From the NCBI RefSeq assembly GCF_042675645.1, contig NZ_JBHTJH010000017.1, positions 868,001 through 932,000 on the forward strand: DNA of 64,000 bases, written 5' to 3'. The notes under the pieces are model-generated. The model was not told the DNA's origin and searched no databases. It saw only the letters and a list, made by a program, of their open reading frames with translations. A program made the position numbers and the translations under genes. Source of the DNA: Sungkyunkwania multivorans. GTDB taxonomy: Bacteria > Bacteroidota > Bacteroidia > Flavobacteriales > Flavobacteriaceae. Shown piece by piece: positions 41,497-49,168 of the stretch (the first letter of the stretch is position 1; every line of letters starts with the position of its first letter).

Positions 41497-42117
41497 ATGC
41501 GGAAAGTCCTTTTTGGTATCATCATCACCTTGTTGCTATTGCTATTCTTTCAGTATTGGCAACATCAAAAGGAGGAAGAAAACACCTCTTTTGAAAATAC
41601 ACAGCTTATACAGCAGCAGATAGAGAATGTGGGAAAATTGGTGGTTACCGAGGGACATTTTTCAGAGGTTTATAACTACTCTGACGAAAAGACGTATCTA
41701 AGCGATTATGTCTCCTTTGAAAAGAAAGCCCTTGTGGTCATCAATGCTCACGCTTCAATTGCCTACGATCTAAGCGAGCTTAAATATGAACTGGATGCTG
41801 AAAACAAAGTATTGCGTATCCTTGCTATCCCCGAAGCGGAGGTCGACATCAATCCGACGATAAAGTTTTACGATATCAATCAGAGCGTGTTCAATCCTTT
41901 TACGGGGGAGGATTACAATAAGATACAACAGAAGGTTCGCGAGGAATTAAAAGTAAAAATAGAGAGCTCCGTGCTCAAAAAGAATGCGAAGAATCGATTG
42001 ATGAGCGAACTTGCAAAATTCTATATACTTACCAATTCTATGGGATGGACCTTAGAATATAAAGAAAGGCCGGTTAAGGAAGTAAGGTTTTTTGAAGATT
42101 TTGAATTAAAGGATTGA
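41497..42117 (+). CDS. DUF4230 protein
   Basis: A 206-aa protein with an N-terminal TM helix (about 4-22), then a beta-rich domain: QQIENVGKLVVTEGHFSEVYNY, KALVVINAHASIAYDLSEL, LRILAIPEAEVDINPTIKFYDINQ, typical of DUF4230. The C-terminal helix NRLMSELAKFYILTNSMGW is also family-like. Function unknown; probably a membrane-anchored periplasmic protein. It follows the GSCFA gene by 116 bp. Confidence 0.8.
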   Translation: MRKVLFGIIITLLLLLFFQYWQHQKEEENTSFENTQLIQQQIENVGKLVVTEGHFSEVYNYSDEKTYLSDYVSFEKKALVVINAHASIAYDLSELKYELDAENKVLRILAIPEAEVDINPTIKFYDINQSVFNPFTGEDYNKIQQKVREELKVKIESSVLKKNAKNRLMSELAKFYILTNSMGWTLEYKERPVKEVRFFEDFELKD

Positions 42118-42129
42118 TTTTTATACGTG

Positions 42130-42858
42130 ATGCAAAATTACTTCAGACAACTATCGATGACCATTTATTTCTTGGTCTATGGTCTTTCTTGTTTTGGTCA
42201 ACTTATCCATGATGACGATCGATTGCTGGTATACACTGTTGATCCGGCAAAACAAGAGTTGAGATTTTTCTGGAAGAATAATGATGGTATCAACTATTCA
42301 AATTTTCAGAGCTTGCGGCAGGAGGTTGCTAAGAAAAACAAGCAACTGGTTTTTGCTATGAATGGAGGCATGTACAAGAGCGATCGATCGCCGCAAGGAT
42401 TGTATATAGAAAATGGAAGAATACTGGCTAAAATAGACACCACGAATAAGGCAAGTGGCAATTTTTACATGCAACCTAATGGTGTGTTCTATCTAACAAA
42501 GGCGCAGAGGCCGGTCATATGTAGAACGGATGCTTTTATCAATGACAACAATGTCGAGTATGCTACACAATCGGGACCAATGTTATTGATCGATGGAACG
42601 ATACATCCAAAGTTCAATCAAGGGTCAAGCAATATTCATATACGAAATGGTGTTGGGGTCCTTCCTAACGGACATGTGCTTTTCGCAATGTCTAAAGAAG
42701 AGATCAACTTCTATGATCTTGCTACTTTTTTTAAGCTGAATGGTTGTTTAAATGCCCTTTATTTGGACGGGTTTGTTTCCAGAACATATCTGCCCTCAAA
42801 AGGATGGGAGCAATTAGACGGTACTTTTGGGGTTATTATAGCTGAAACTAGAAATTAG
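42130..42858 (+). CDS. Phosphodiester glycosidase family protein (DUF2233)
   Basis: A 242-aa exported protein (hydrophobic start ending near SCFGQ). Motifs: FAMNGGMYKSDRSPQGLYIENGR, QSGPMLLIDG, SNIHIRNGVGVLPNGHVLFAMS and LNALYLDGFVSRTYLP, the NAGPA/DUF2233 fold. Members cleave phosphodiester-linked sugars. The ATG at 42130 is chosen; a GTG one codon earlier is possible. It overlaps the convergent rhodanese gene by 11 bp. Confidence 0.83.
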   Translation: MQNYFRQLSMTIYFLVYGLSCFGQLIHDDDRLLVYTVDPAKQELRFFWKNNDGINYSNFQSLRQEVAKKNKQLVFAMNGGMYKSDRSPQGLYIENGRILAKIDTTNKASGNFYMQPNGVFYLTKAQRPVICRTDAFINDNNVEYATQSGPMLLIDGTIHPKFNQGSSNIHIRNGVGVLPNGHVLFAMSKEEINFYDLATFFKLNGCLNALYLDGFVSRTYLPSKGWEQLDGTFGVIIAETRN

Positions 42859-43159
42859 AAGACCGCAATTTGCTGGTAAGGTCATTCAAGCCACCGGCAT
42901 TTTTAGAATCTACCCCAAGACTCTTTAGAATGAATGATGCATGTTCACTTCGTTTCCCGTTCCCACTGTAGAGGATGATCGATTTTCCTTCGATATCTAG
43001 TTCCTTAACTTTCGTTCTAAGCTCATGTACCGGAATGTTTATCGAGCCGGTCACATGTCCTTCAATATACTCTGAGGGTGTTCTAACATCAATGATAAGT
43101 TTGTCGCTAGCACCCGATCGCTGTTCTGACGAAGTGTTCTTTTTACTGAATAATCCCAT
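42848..43159 (-). CDS. Rhodanese-like protein lacking the catalytic Cys
   Basis: A 103-aa rhodanese-fold protein from the ATG at 43159; the longer frame from 43258 adds a region with no family sequence. IIDVRTPSEYIEGHVTGSINIPVHEL is normal, but the active-site loop reads YSGNGKRSEHA: the position after Tyr is Ser where rhodaneses carry Cys (usual form YCxxGxRS). Sulfur transfer is therefore not expected; a binding or regulatory role is possible. It lies downstream of phenylalanine hydroxylase on the same strand, 61 bp away. Confidence 0.8.
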   Translation of the reverse strand: MGLFSKKNTSSEQRSGASDKLIIDVRTPSEYIEGHVTGSINIPVHELRTKVKELDIEGKSIILYSGNGKRSEHASFILKSLGVDSKNAGGLNDLTSKLRSSNF

Positions 43160-43220
43160 GATGGATTGGTTTGGTTGGTTAGAATCGTATGGTGAATGTA
43201 AGACTAATTTAATCAAAAAG

Positions 43221-44978
43221 TCATACAATCTGATTCTTATTGACCAATTTGAGACCACCGTCGATCAAATGACCTATTTCCGGACGATGAAGTTTAACGC
43301 TTTCTAAATGTGCAAAAATATCTTTAGCAAAATCATCATCTCCATTATTTTTTGCCAATTCATAAAGCTCGACAGAAAGCAGCCAGTCGTTCGGATAGTT
43401 TTCAATGACCTCCTCTAAGACCTTGTGGCGGGAGATGGTGCGATTGGCACCCTCTCGATAGTCTCTAATTTGCTGATATAAGGTTTCTAGGCGTAGTCGC
43501 TCTGGCGATTTGTCAACTTTGATAGTTGTTTCGGATGGAACATGTGTAACAAGGTCAAAACTTGTCACATCTGCAGGGCCACTAAATGCCGAAATGATTT
43601 CCTTGCCCACAGCCATATCGAAGATGCCCCATTCTGGACGGAAAAGGATGTCATCACCATGAGTTACGGTACAATCCTTAAAACTGATCAATAAAATTTT
43701 ACCCTGGAGGTTTCGAGTCCCAGTAATAATTTCACCTGAAACTTTAATGCCTCCTTCAAATTCTAAGGTAACGTGTTCGTTTTCATGAATATCATAAGCG
43801 CTAAGATCCCTCGGGCTCATATCTTCGATCGCAAGATTGATTCCTTTTAATTTCCCGATCGGGGAACCGAAGCCTTCGGGATGATTTTCTATGCCGTGGC
43901 CAACAAGTTCTTTTTCTCTGTTGGACAATGCCGTTTTTCCAGTAGTTTGAAAATAAATCGGGTTTCCATCTTTAGATATTACTTTGTTGAAGACACCTGA
44001 TATCTGCAGGCCGGTACTTAGCTCTATCGTACCCAGTGCCTTGGAATCTATTAGTTTCTGAATACCGGTAAGACCTCCCCTTCGTAAAGCCATCGTATTG
44101 GCAAACTCTTCGAGCACCAAACTGAGATGGGCAAAGTCTGGTGTCACAAACAATTGCGGCTGAGGTTTGGTAATATCGAATGACTGATGCGCCGCATCAA
44201 TATTGTAGGGTTGTTTAGCAACCTTATCGGTCATGCACCAAGCACTTTCGCCAATAGAGGAGAGTAGGCCAGCACCATATATCTTAGGATCTTCAACTGT
44301 GCCGATAAGACCATATTCCACGGTCCACCAGTGCAAATTTCTTATGAGTGCCATCTCGCTTGGGACGCCCATGTTCTGTTGGAGTGTCTCAATGTGCTTT
44401 TCTGCTTTTTCAATGTCCTCTTCGGGAGTGCCAGGGGCTTCTTTGATGATAGATAAATGCCTTACGGCCTCGTATAGTTCATAATCTTTTGCAGATGAGA
44501 TCGCTTTACAGCCAATCTCGCCAAATCGTCTTAGATATTCTGCATATTCGGGATTGGCGATGATGGGTGCATGTCCAGCTCCTTCATGAATGATGTCTGG
44601 TGCAGGAGTATATTCTATGTGTTCTAGCTGACGAATGTCCGAAGCTATAACAAGTACGTTGAATGCTTGAAATTCCATAAAGGCGCTCGGAGGAATGAAT
44701 CCGTCAACGGCAACTGCTGCCCATCCGATTTCCTTAAGAATTCGGTTCATGCCATACATGTTTGGAATATGGTCGATAGAGATTCCTGTGAGCTGTAGTC
44801 CTTTGACATATGATTCGTGCGCCACCTTGCTTAGGTAATCCACATTCTTTCGCATTACATAGCGCCATACAGCCTGATCTATCGCAGAATAGTCGTCATA
44901 GTTCTGTGGTTTGATGAATTGCCTCAGGTGAGCCGGCAACTTGTCTATGATCGGATTGCTCTCGTATGCGGGTTTCAT
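43221..44978 (-). CDS. Aromatic amino acid hydroxylase (phenylalanine 4-monooxygenase type), long form
   Basis: A 585-aa protein. The pterin-dependent catalytic core is in the first about 310 residues: PAPDIIHEGAGHAPII gives iron ligands His131 and His136, and WWTVEYGLIG gives Glu221. The remaining about 270 residues are an extension unlike the short bacterial PhhA; it includes VTLEFEGGIKVSGEIITGTRN and a C-terminal helical part. Long forms occur in Bacteroidetes. The reaction should be phenylalanine to tyrosine with tetrahydropterin. Monocistronic or with the rhodanese-like gene downstream. Confidence 0.87.
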   Translation of the reverse strand: MKPAYESNPIIDKLPAHLRQFIKPQNYDDYSAIDQAVWRYVMRKNVDYLSKVAHESYVKGLQLTGISIDHIPNMYGMNRILKEIGWAAVAVDGFIPPSAFMEFQAFNVLVIASDIRQLEHIEYTPAPDIIHEGAGHAPIIANPEYAEYLRRFGEIGCKAISSAKDYELYEAVRHLSIIKEAPGTPEEDIEKAEKHIETLQQNMGVPSEMALIRNLHWWTVEYGLIGTVEDPKIYGAGLLSSIGESAWCMTDKVAKQPYNIDAAHQSFDITKPQPQLFVTPDFAHLSLVLEEFANTMALRRGGLTGIQKLIDSKALGTIELSTGLQISGVFNKVISKDGNPIYFQTTGKTALSNREKELVGHGIENHPEGFGSPIGKLKGINLAIEDMSPRDLSAYDIHENEHVTLEFEGGIKVSGEIITGTRNLQGKILLISFKDCTVTHGDDILFRPEWGIFDMAVGKEIISAFSGPADVTSFDLVTHVPSETTIKVDKSPERLRLETLYQQIRDYREGANRTISRHKVLEEVIENYPNDWLLSVELYELAKNNGDDDFAKDIFAHLESVKLHRPEIGHLIDGGLKLVNKNQIV

Positions 44979-45156
44979 GCTATCATAAATTGTGTGATTC
45001 GTAAAATTACAAAATAGAACCTAATGAATTTTGTAAAAAAATTATAAAAGCATGTTGAATATTAAGAATTCTACTATCGCTGGAGATATCAAAATTAGGG
45101 GGTATTTACCCTACTGAGGCCCCTGTAATTACTTAAATTGAAAAAAAACTTTTACG

Positions 45157-45483
45157 ATGTATCACTACAAGGCAAAGGTCATCGATGTATATGATGGCGA
45201 CACCATAACGGCAGTTGTCGATTTGGGCTTCTTACATTATCAAGAAATGAAACTTAGGCTTTATGGAATTGATACCCCAGAATTAAGAGGTGAACAAAGG
45301 GAAGAAGGGCTCAAAGTTAGAGATATCCTTCGCGAGATGATTTTGGATAAGGAAGTAGAATTGTTTACATACAAAGATAAGCAAGGCAAATATGGGCGCT
45401 ATCTAGCTACGGTAGTTATCGAGGGTCTAAACATTAATGATTGGCTTGTAGCCCAGGGACATGCAGAGATCTACCTAGTATAG
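45157..45483 (+). CDS. Thermonuclease (SNase-like) family protein
   Basis: A 108-aa protein with the staphylococcal-nuclease fold: IDVYDGDTI (acidic residues 13, 15), MKLRLYGIDTPELRG (Arg34, Asp39, Glu42) and KYGRYLATV (Arg81). These are the catalytic and calcium-binding positions of SNase. No signal peptide is seen, so it is not an obvious secreted nuclease. A strong hairpin follows its stop. Confidence 0.88.
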   Translation: MYHYKAKVIDVYDGDTITAVVDLGFLHYQEMKLRLYGIDTPELRGEQREEGLKVRDILREMILDKEVELFTYKDKQGKYGRYLATVVIEGLNINDWLVAQGHAEIYLV

Positions 45484-45485
45484 AA

Positions 45486-45512
45486 AAAGGCCTCTTTGTT
45501 TTCGAGGCCTTT
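45486..45512. terminator. Bidirectional terminator
   Basis: AAAGGCCTC and GAGGCCTTT pair around a 9-nt loop, with A-rich and T-rich flanks. It lies between the convergent thermonuclease and DUF4136 genes and can serve both. Confidence 0.8.
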
Positions 45513-45523
45513 CTTCAATCTGC

Positions 45524-46087
45524 TTAATTAGCAGCTAAAACTTGTGGAGGATAGGTCTTCATTATTTCGGTAACAAATTCCTTGATCCTGGCTTCTTTTT
45601 TATTCATATCCGAAGATCTGGAAAGGTTGCCTGTACCTTTGCCTTGCCATATCAATTCTTTTTTATCAGCATCGATAAGGTCGATATATAGAGAGCCTTC
45701 AGTGGTAGTGGATACAGAGTTAAATCCTCCTCCCCATCCCCAAGGTCCCCATGGGCCGCCCCAGCCCCAGCCCCAACCCCAGCCCCAGCCGGCGTTGTTG
45801 TATACATTGACACGCTCCTTTTCCTTGGTGAAAATGCTTACGAGAATATCTGGGTCACTAGATTTTACAAACCCTTTCGCTACCAATTCTGCTTCGATAG
45901 CCCTAAGAATTCGCTTTTTGTCTAAATCTGAAATTTCGGCCTTATCAACACCTGGCTTGTAGAAAGCGAAGGATTTGTATTCGTTAAAGTCGGCCTGCCT
46001 GTCGTAGTCCGTAGCTACACGCACCGAAACACAAGAGCTAACTAGTACGAGTAAGGCAACGGGGATCAATAATCGAAATGTTTTCAT
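45524..46087 (-). CDS. DUF4136 lipoprotein
   Basis: A 187-aa lipoprotein from the ATG at 46087 (MKTFRLLIPVALLVLVSSC, lipobox Cys at residue 19). DUF4136 motifs: TDYDRQADFNEYKSFAFY and LVAKGFVKSSDPDILVSIFTKEKE. A run of alternating Gly and Trp (about 105-125) is unusual. The C-terminal part (LYIDLIDADKKELIWQGKG) is the family's end. Function unknown; outer-membrane anchored. It follows hutU by 19 bp on the same strand. Confidence 0.83.
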   Translation of the reverse strand: MKTFRLLIPVALLVLVSSCVSVRVATDYDRQADFNEYKSFAFYKPGVDKAEISDLDKKRILRAIEAELVAKGFVKSSDPDILVSIFTKEKERVNVYNNAGWGWGWGWGWGGPWGPWGWGGGFNSVSTTTEGSLYIDLIDADKKELIWQGKGTGNLSRSSDMNKKEARIKEFVTEIMKTYPPQVLAAN

Positions 46088-46106
46088 CGTATTGCTTTTT
46101 TTTGAG

Positions 46107-48119
46107 TTAATGTTCGCTTTTGACGGCCAAACCTTTAAGAAGATTTTCATCTACTTTATTTGGCAACGTTACTTTTAAGTTGGGTTCAACGCTCATCGCA
46201 CGTTTTATCGCGAAGGTCGCCTCATCATTTCTAGCCCAACTGCGCCTCGCTATTCCGTTGTTCACATCCCAAAATAACATGGATTTTAAGCGTTTATAGG
46301 CTTCCTTAGTACCATCAAGAATCATGCCGAAACCACCGTTGATTACCTCGCCCCAACCAACACCACCACCGTTGTGAATGCTTACCCATGTCGCACCTCT
46401 AAAACTATCGCCAATAACATTGTGGATGGCCATATCGGCGGTAAATTGAGAGCCGTCATAGATATTGGAAGTTTCTCTGTAGGGGGAGTCAGTTCCAGAT
46501 ACGTCGTGATGATCTCTTCCAAGTATAACCGGTCCTATTTCTCCTCGGTGTATCGCTTCGTTGAATGCCTGCGCAATTTGGATCCTCCCTTCAGCATCGG
46601 CATATAAAATTCTCGCTTGGGAGCCGACTACCAATTTGTTATCTTTTGCGCCTTGTATCCAACGGATATTATCGGCCATCTGTTGTTTTATCTCATGGGG
46701 AGCGTTTTCCTTTATGTCTTTTAATATTGCACAGGCTATCTCATCGGTTTTTGCAAGGTCCTCGGGTTTTCCAGAGGCGCAGACCCAACGAAAAGGACCA
46801 AATCCATAATCAAAGCACATGGGTCCCATAATATCTTGAACATAACTGGGATATCTAAAGGTTTTTTTGTCCTCGGCCATCACATCAGCTCCAGCTCTAG
46901 ATGCCTCAAGAAGAAACGCATTTCCATAATCGAAGAAATAGGTTCCCTTCGCTGTGTGTCTATTTATTGCCTTGGCCTGTCTTCTCAAAGATGCTTGTAC
47001 CTCTTTCATGAAGTTCTCTGGGTCATCAGCCATCATTTTATTTGCTTCATCAAAAGAAATACCAACAGGATAATAACCGCCAGCCCATGGATTGTGGAGA
47101 GACGTTTGGTCGGAACCAATGTCAATATAGATCCCTTTCTCATAAAATGACTCCCACACTTCCACAATATTGCCTTGATAGGCGATGGAGACCACCTCTT
47201 TTTCTTTTTTTGCCCTTTTTACTCGTTCTGCAAGTTCGTCCAAGTTGTCTATTACCTCATCTACCCATCCCTGTGAATGACGGGTATGTGTCGCTTTCGG
47301 ATTAATCTCAGCACAAACCGTTATGCAACCTGCTATATTTCCTGCTTTTGGTTGTGCACCGCTCATACCGCCCAAACCAGATGTTACAAATAACTTGCCC
47401 TCAAGCCCCTCGTCATTTTTGGCGATCTTCCTGCCAGCATTCAGTACCGTTATGGTAGTGCCATGAACAATGCCCTGAGGGCCAATGTACATATAGCTTC
47501 CAGCGGTCATCTGCCCATATTGAGTAACCCCTAAGGCATTGAATCTTTCCCAATCATCAGGCTTGGAATAGTTGGGAATCATCATACCATTGGTGACTAC
47601 AACTCTCGGCGCTTCCTTATGAGAAGGAAATAATCCTAAAGGATGTCCAGAGTACATTACCAATGTCTGCTCGTCACTCATTGTCGCAAGATATTGCATC
47701 ACTAGACGATATTGTGCCCAATTTTGAAATACCGCACCGTTGCCACCATAAGTTATAAGCTCATGGGGATGTTGCGCTACCGCGTCATCTAGATTGTTCT
47801 GTATCATCAACATGATGGCCGCCGCATGCTTGGACACTGCCGGATACATTTCGATTGGTCTAGCAAATATTTTATGGATAGGACGGAGGCGATACATATA
47901 AATGCGGCCATAGGTTTCGAGTTCATGGGCAAATTCTGCGATCAATGCCCTGTGATGGTGCGGTTCAAAATATCTCAAGGCATTTTTTATTGCGAGTTTC
48001 TTTTCTTCCGCTGATAAGATTTCTTTTCGTTTAGGAGCATGATTAATATCGAGATCATAAGGTTTCGGTTGGGGTAGTTCTGAAGGAATACCTTGTAATA
48101 TCTCTTCTCTAAATGTCAT
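46107..48119 (-). CDS. hutU: Urocanate hydratase (long form)
   Basis: A 670-aa enzyme from the ATG at 48119 (MTFREEILQGIPSELPQPKPYDL). It shows the NAD-binding-like LFVTSGLGGMSGAQPKAGNIAG, YGGNGAVFQNWAQYRLVMQYL, and the late LGRDHHDVSGTDSPYRET. Urocanase turns urocanate to imidazolone propionate in histidine degradation using bound NAD+. Length exceeds the about 560-aa classical form; the long form is common in Bacteroidetes. No hutH or hutI gene is in the window. Confidence 0.93.
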   Translation of the reverse strand: MTFREEILQGIPSELPQPKPYDLDINHAPKRKEILSAEEKKLAIKNALRYFEPHHHRALIAEFAHELETYGRIYMYRLRPIHKIFARPIEMYPAVSKHAAAIMLMIQNNLDDAVAQHPHELITYGGNGAVFQNWAQYRLVMQYLATMSDEQTLVMYSGHPLGLFPSHKEAPRVVVTNGMMIPNYSKPDDWERFNALGVTQYGQMTAGSYMYIGPQGIVHGTTITVLNAGRKIAKNDEGLEGKLFVTSGLGGMSGAQPKAGNIAGCITVCAEINPKATHTRHSQGWVDEVIDNLDELAERVKRAKKEKEVVSIAYQGNIVEVWESFYEKGIYIDIGSDQTSLHNPWAGGYYPVGISFDEANKMMADDPENFMKEVQASLRRQAKAINRHTAKGTYFFDYGNAFLLEASRAGADVMAEDKKTFRYPSYVQDIMGPMCFDYGFGPFRWVCASGKPEDLAKTDEIACAILKDIKENAPHEIKQQMADNIRWIQGAKDNKLVVGSQARILYADAEGRIQIAQAFNEAIHRGEIGPVILGRDHHDVSGTDSPYRETSNIYDGSQFTADMAIHNVIGDSFRGATWVSIHNGGGVGWGEVINGGFGMILDGTKEAYKRLKSMLFWDVNNGIARRSWARNDEATFAIKRAMSVEPNLKVTLPNKVDENLLKGLAVKSEH

Positions 48120-48126
48120 CGTTATC

Positions 48127-48297
48127 TTATTTAGTTTTGAAAGAGTCACTTTTTTTATCATAACCATAGGGACAATGTCGGCAACCACTTTTACAGCAAT
48201 ACCCTCTTTTTAGATGATATTGCTCGGTAAAACAGCGGTAGCCCTCAGGCGTTAGATAGTAGTCTCCTTCTTCTACTGGGATTTGTTTTTTTATCAT
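48127..48297 (-). CDS. DUF5522 small Cys-rich protein
   Basis: A 56-aa protein. It starts MIKKQIPVEEGDYYLTPEG, continues YRCFTEQYHLKRGYCCKSGCRHCPYGY and ends in a short charged tail. The five Cys residues and HCPYG are the DUF5522 signature and suggest a metal site. It is 7 bp upstream of hutU, so the two are co-transcribed. Function unknown. Confidence 0.82.
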   Translation of the reverse strand: MIKKQIPVEEGDYYLTPEGYRCFTEQYHLKRGYCCKSGCRHCPYGYDKKSDSFKTK

Positions 48298-48386
48298 ATT
48301 TTAGCTTCGTACTACTGATTTTCGTCGAAAAACATCGCATTTCGTCTATTTTACGTATATAATGTATTGTGTTTTCGACCTTTAAA

Positions 48387-48394
48387 CAAAGGTA
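48387..48394 (-). promoter_or_regulatory. -7 box TACCTTTG for DUF5522-hutU
   Basis: On the minus strand, TACCTTTG exactly matches TAnnTTTG, about 90 bp before the DUF5522 start. No good -33 box at the usual spacing. Confidence 0.4.
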
Positions 48395-48429
48395 CGCTAA
48401 TTTGGCCTCAAATTTGTAACATGTAACAT

Positions 48430-48753
48430 ATGGTGTTGATTTCAAAATATATGTTTCCCAAAGGATTCGTGGGTTTGACTCTTTGGCCCCTTATTATATT
48501 AAAGAACGGTTCTCTGAAAAATGATCTGGTCCTGCTTAATCATGAAAGAATACATCTTAAACAGCAATTAGAGCTGCTTATAATCCCTTTCTACCTCTGG
48601 TATTTCTTTGAATGGACCTTTGGGCTCATCAAATATCAAAATGCATATAAAGCATATAAAAACATAAGTTTTGAAAGAGAGGCATATAAGAACGAGACCG
48701 ATTTTGATTATCTAAAGCATCGGTCTCGTTGGAACTTCCTCTTATATTTATAA
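48430..48753 (+). CDS. Small HExxH protein
   Basis: A 107-aa protein, family not recognised. LLNHERIHLKQQLELL holds HERIH (His38, Glu39, His42), the zinc motif of metallopeptidases, followed by a hydrophobic stretch (about 49-66: IIPFYLWYFFEWTFGLIKY) and FEREAYKNE, where a Glu could be the third ligand as in gluzincins. The protein is far too short for a classical protease. Membrane association is likely. Divergent from DUF5522. Confidence 0.6.
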   Translation: MVLISKYMFPKGFVGLTLWPLIILKNGSLKNDLVLLNHERIHLKQQLELLIIPFYLWYFFEWTFGLIKYQNAYKAYKNISFEREAYKNETDFDYLKHRSRWNFLLYL

Positions 48754-49168
48754 GTAGCGCATTGTATTTTAGTATCCTTTTTAGCTAGACTCTTTCACGA
48801 CTCAATAACTCCTCAAACTTCTTGAGATGCAGCTTGTTTTGAGGTTGCATATCTAAAAAAAAAGTAGCATATTTGCGGTACCCAAATTTTACTAACTTAA
48901 AAGAGACCTATGTAAAAAAGCTACTTATTCATTCTTTTTCGGAATTACCTATGCAAATACATTTATAGGTCTGACAATCCGATAATTTTACAAGAACTTT
49001 TTATAGTTGAGATTGAAAAATACCAAATAGCCCAGTATTTTTTGATCCAGTCCTTAATGATTTTAAGGACTCAATAACATGCCAAGATTTTGCCTTTCGG
49101 CACCGTGGCATATGATTTTATTTTGAATAGAATTAAGACCCAAATCTATAATTAACCTATTTATTAGC
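48754..49168 (+). promoter_or_regulatory. Long structured leader of the collagen-like gene
   Basis: 415 bp without a gene. TTG at 48845-48847, a 20-bp spacer and CATATTTG at 48868-48875 (one mismatch to TAnnTTTG) form a likely promoter, which would give a leader of about 290 nt. It folds: AGTCCTTAA/TTAAGGACT (49049-49071) and ATGCCA/TGGCAT (49079-49111) with an inner TGCC/GGCA hairpin. A regulatory RNA role is possible. Confidence 0.5.

Noticed and set aside
41385..41594. 69-aa frame between the GSCFA and DUF4230 genes
   Set aside because: It overlaps the DUF4230 start in another frame and matches no family.
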